Source: Lachnospiraceae bacterium (lineage in GTDB: Bacteria > Bacillota > Clostridia > Lachnospirales > Lachnospiraceae). Taken from it: a DNA stretch of 43,507 nt. The notes below the pieces were generated by a model. It was not told the DNA's origin. It was given only the letters and a program-made list of their open reading frames with translations, and made no database searches. Positions 43,410 through 43,507 of the stretch are shown here, in pieces. The stretch spans positions 1 to 43,507 of the forward strand of contig JAQVHQ010000028.1 of NCBI GenBank assembly GCA_028696165.1, in the 5' to 3' direction. The position numbers and the translations under genes are program-made. Position 1 is the stretch's first letter. Each line of letters opens with the position of its first letter.

Positions 43410-43507
43410 CTAATTAATTTTTGTACAAAACAGAGAATTTTTAAAACCTGTTTTGCGATATTATTTCGGTAATTGGTGGATAACCAATTGTTTGTGATTG
43501 AATAATT
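43398..43507. other. Unidentified sequence abutting the broken binding-protein gene
   Basis: Past the junction near 43398 the DNA no longer matches the binding-protein gene. It holds small inverted repeats: CCCC-TT-GGGG at 43398-43407, CAAAACAG paired with CTGTTTTG, and AATTGGT paired with ACCAATT. This could be the end of a mobile element, but no recognisable terminal repeat or transposase is in view. Confidence 0.4.

Noticed and set aside
43398-43507. Named insertion sequence end
   Set aside because: Small inverted repeats are visible, but no known terminal repeat or transposase fragment could be identified, so no family was assigned.

Overview
The window looks like chromosomal DNA of an anaerobic, spore-forming gut Firmicute, most likely a Lachnospiraceae-type Clostridia. 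The reasons are moderate-GC codon use, strong AGGAGG-type ribosome binding sites, a dipicolinate synthase operon (sporulation), a gut-type beta-glucuronidase, two GPH-family sugar symporters, HelD, and carbohydrate uptake and esterase genes. There is no rRNA or ribosomal protein gene here, so the family is inferred and not shown. Most genes are on the minus strand. No tRNA, rRNA, CRISPR array, complete insertion sequence or prophage was recognised. The window may be a whole contig: the left edge is a tandem repeat array and the right edge is a broken gene.

Layout. 1-235: C-rich 75-bp tandem repeats. 272-557: a long imperfect palindrome with two internal hairpins, resembling a MITE-like or structured intergenic element. 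666-3066 (+): a DUF975-like membrane protein with a C-terminal zinc ribbon, then a membrane diguanylate cyclase. 3183-5664 (-): dpaB, dpaA and a P-loop ATPase behind a sigma-K-like promoter, a probable mother-cell operon. 5743-9015 (-): a hybrid sensor kinase with two periplasmic-binding-protein-like sensor domains.

9237-15268: a glucuronide-use locus. It has a GPH symporter (-), a divergent AraC regulator (+), a Loop-1-type beta-glucuronidase (-) with direct-repeat operator candidates, and an HSL-type esterase (-). 15324-22433 (-): a COG2509 FAD protein, an ABC-F ATPase, an acidic-repeat SGNH lipoprotein, a MYG1-family protein with an extra C-terminal domain, and a small helical protein. 22567-25512 (-): a second hybrid kinase of the same sensor type.

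25818-31352: two uroporphyrinogen-decarboxylase-fold proteins, a second GPH transporter and a divergent PucR/CdaR-type regulator, likely a catabolic island for an unidentified small molecule. 31409-37416 (-): HelD, an esterase, a PanE-like ketopantoate reductase, a DbpA-type RNA helicase and a small alpha/beta hydrolase. 37677-43409 (-): a pentose-type ABC importer (binding protein, ATPase, permease), an acetyl-esterase-like hydrolase and a xylulokinase-like FGGY kinase. The binding-protein gene has lost its 5' end at the right edge.

The genes combine extracellular sensing, uptake and hydrolysis of host or plant conjugates (glucuronides, esters, pentosides) and sporulation. The best leads are the 286-bp palindrome, the ATPase joined to dpaAB, the extended MYG1 protein, the AraC-type repeats at uidA, and the UROD/GPH/PucR island with no visible corrinoid protein.
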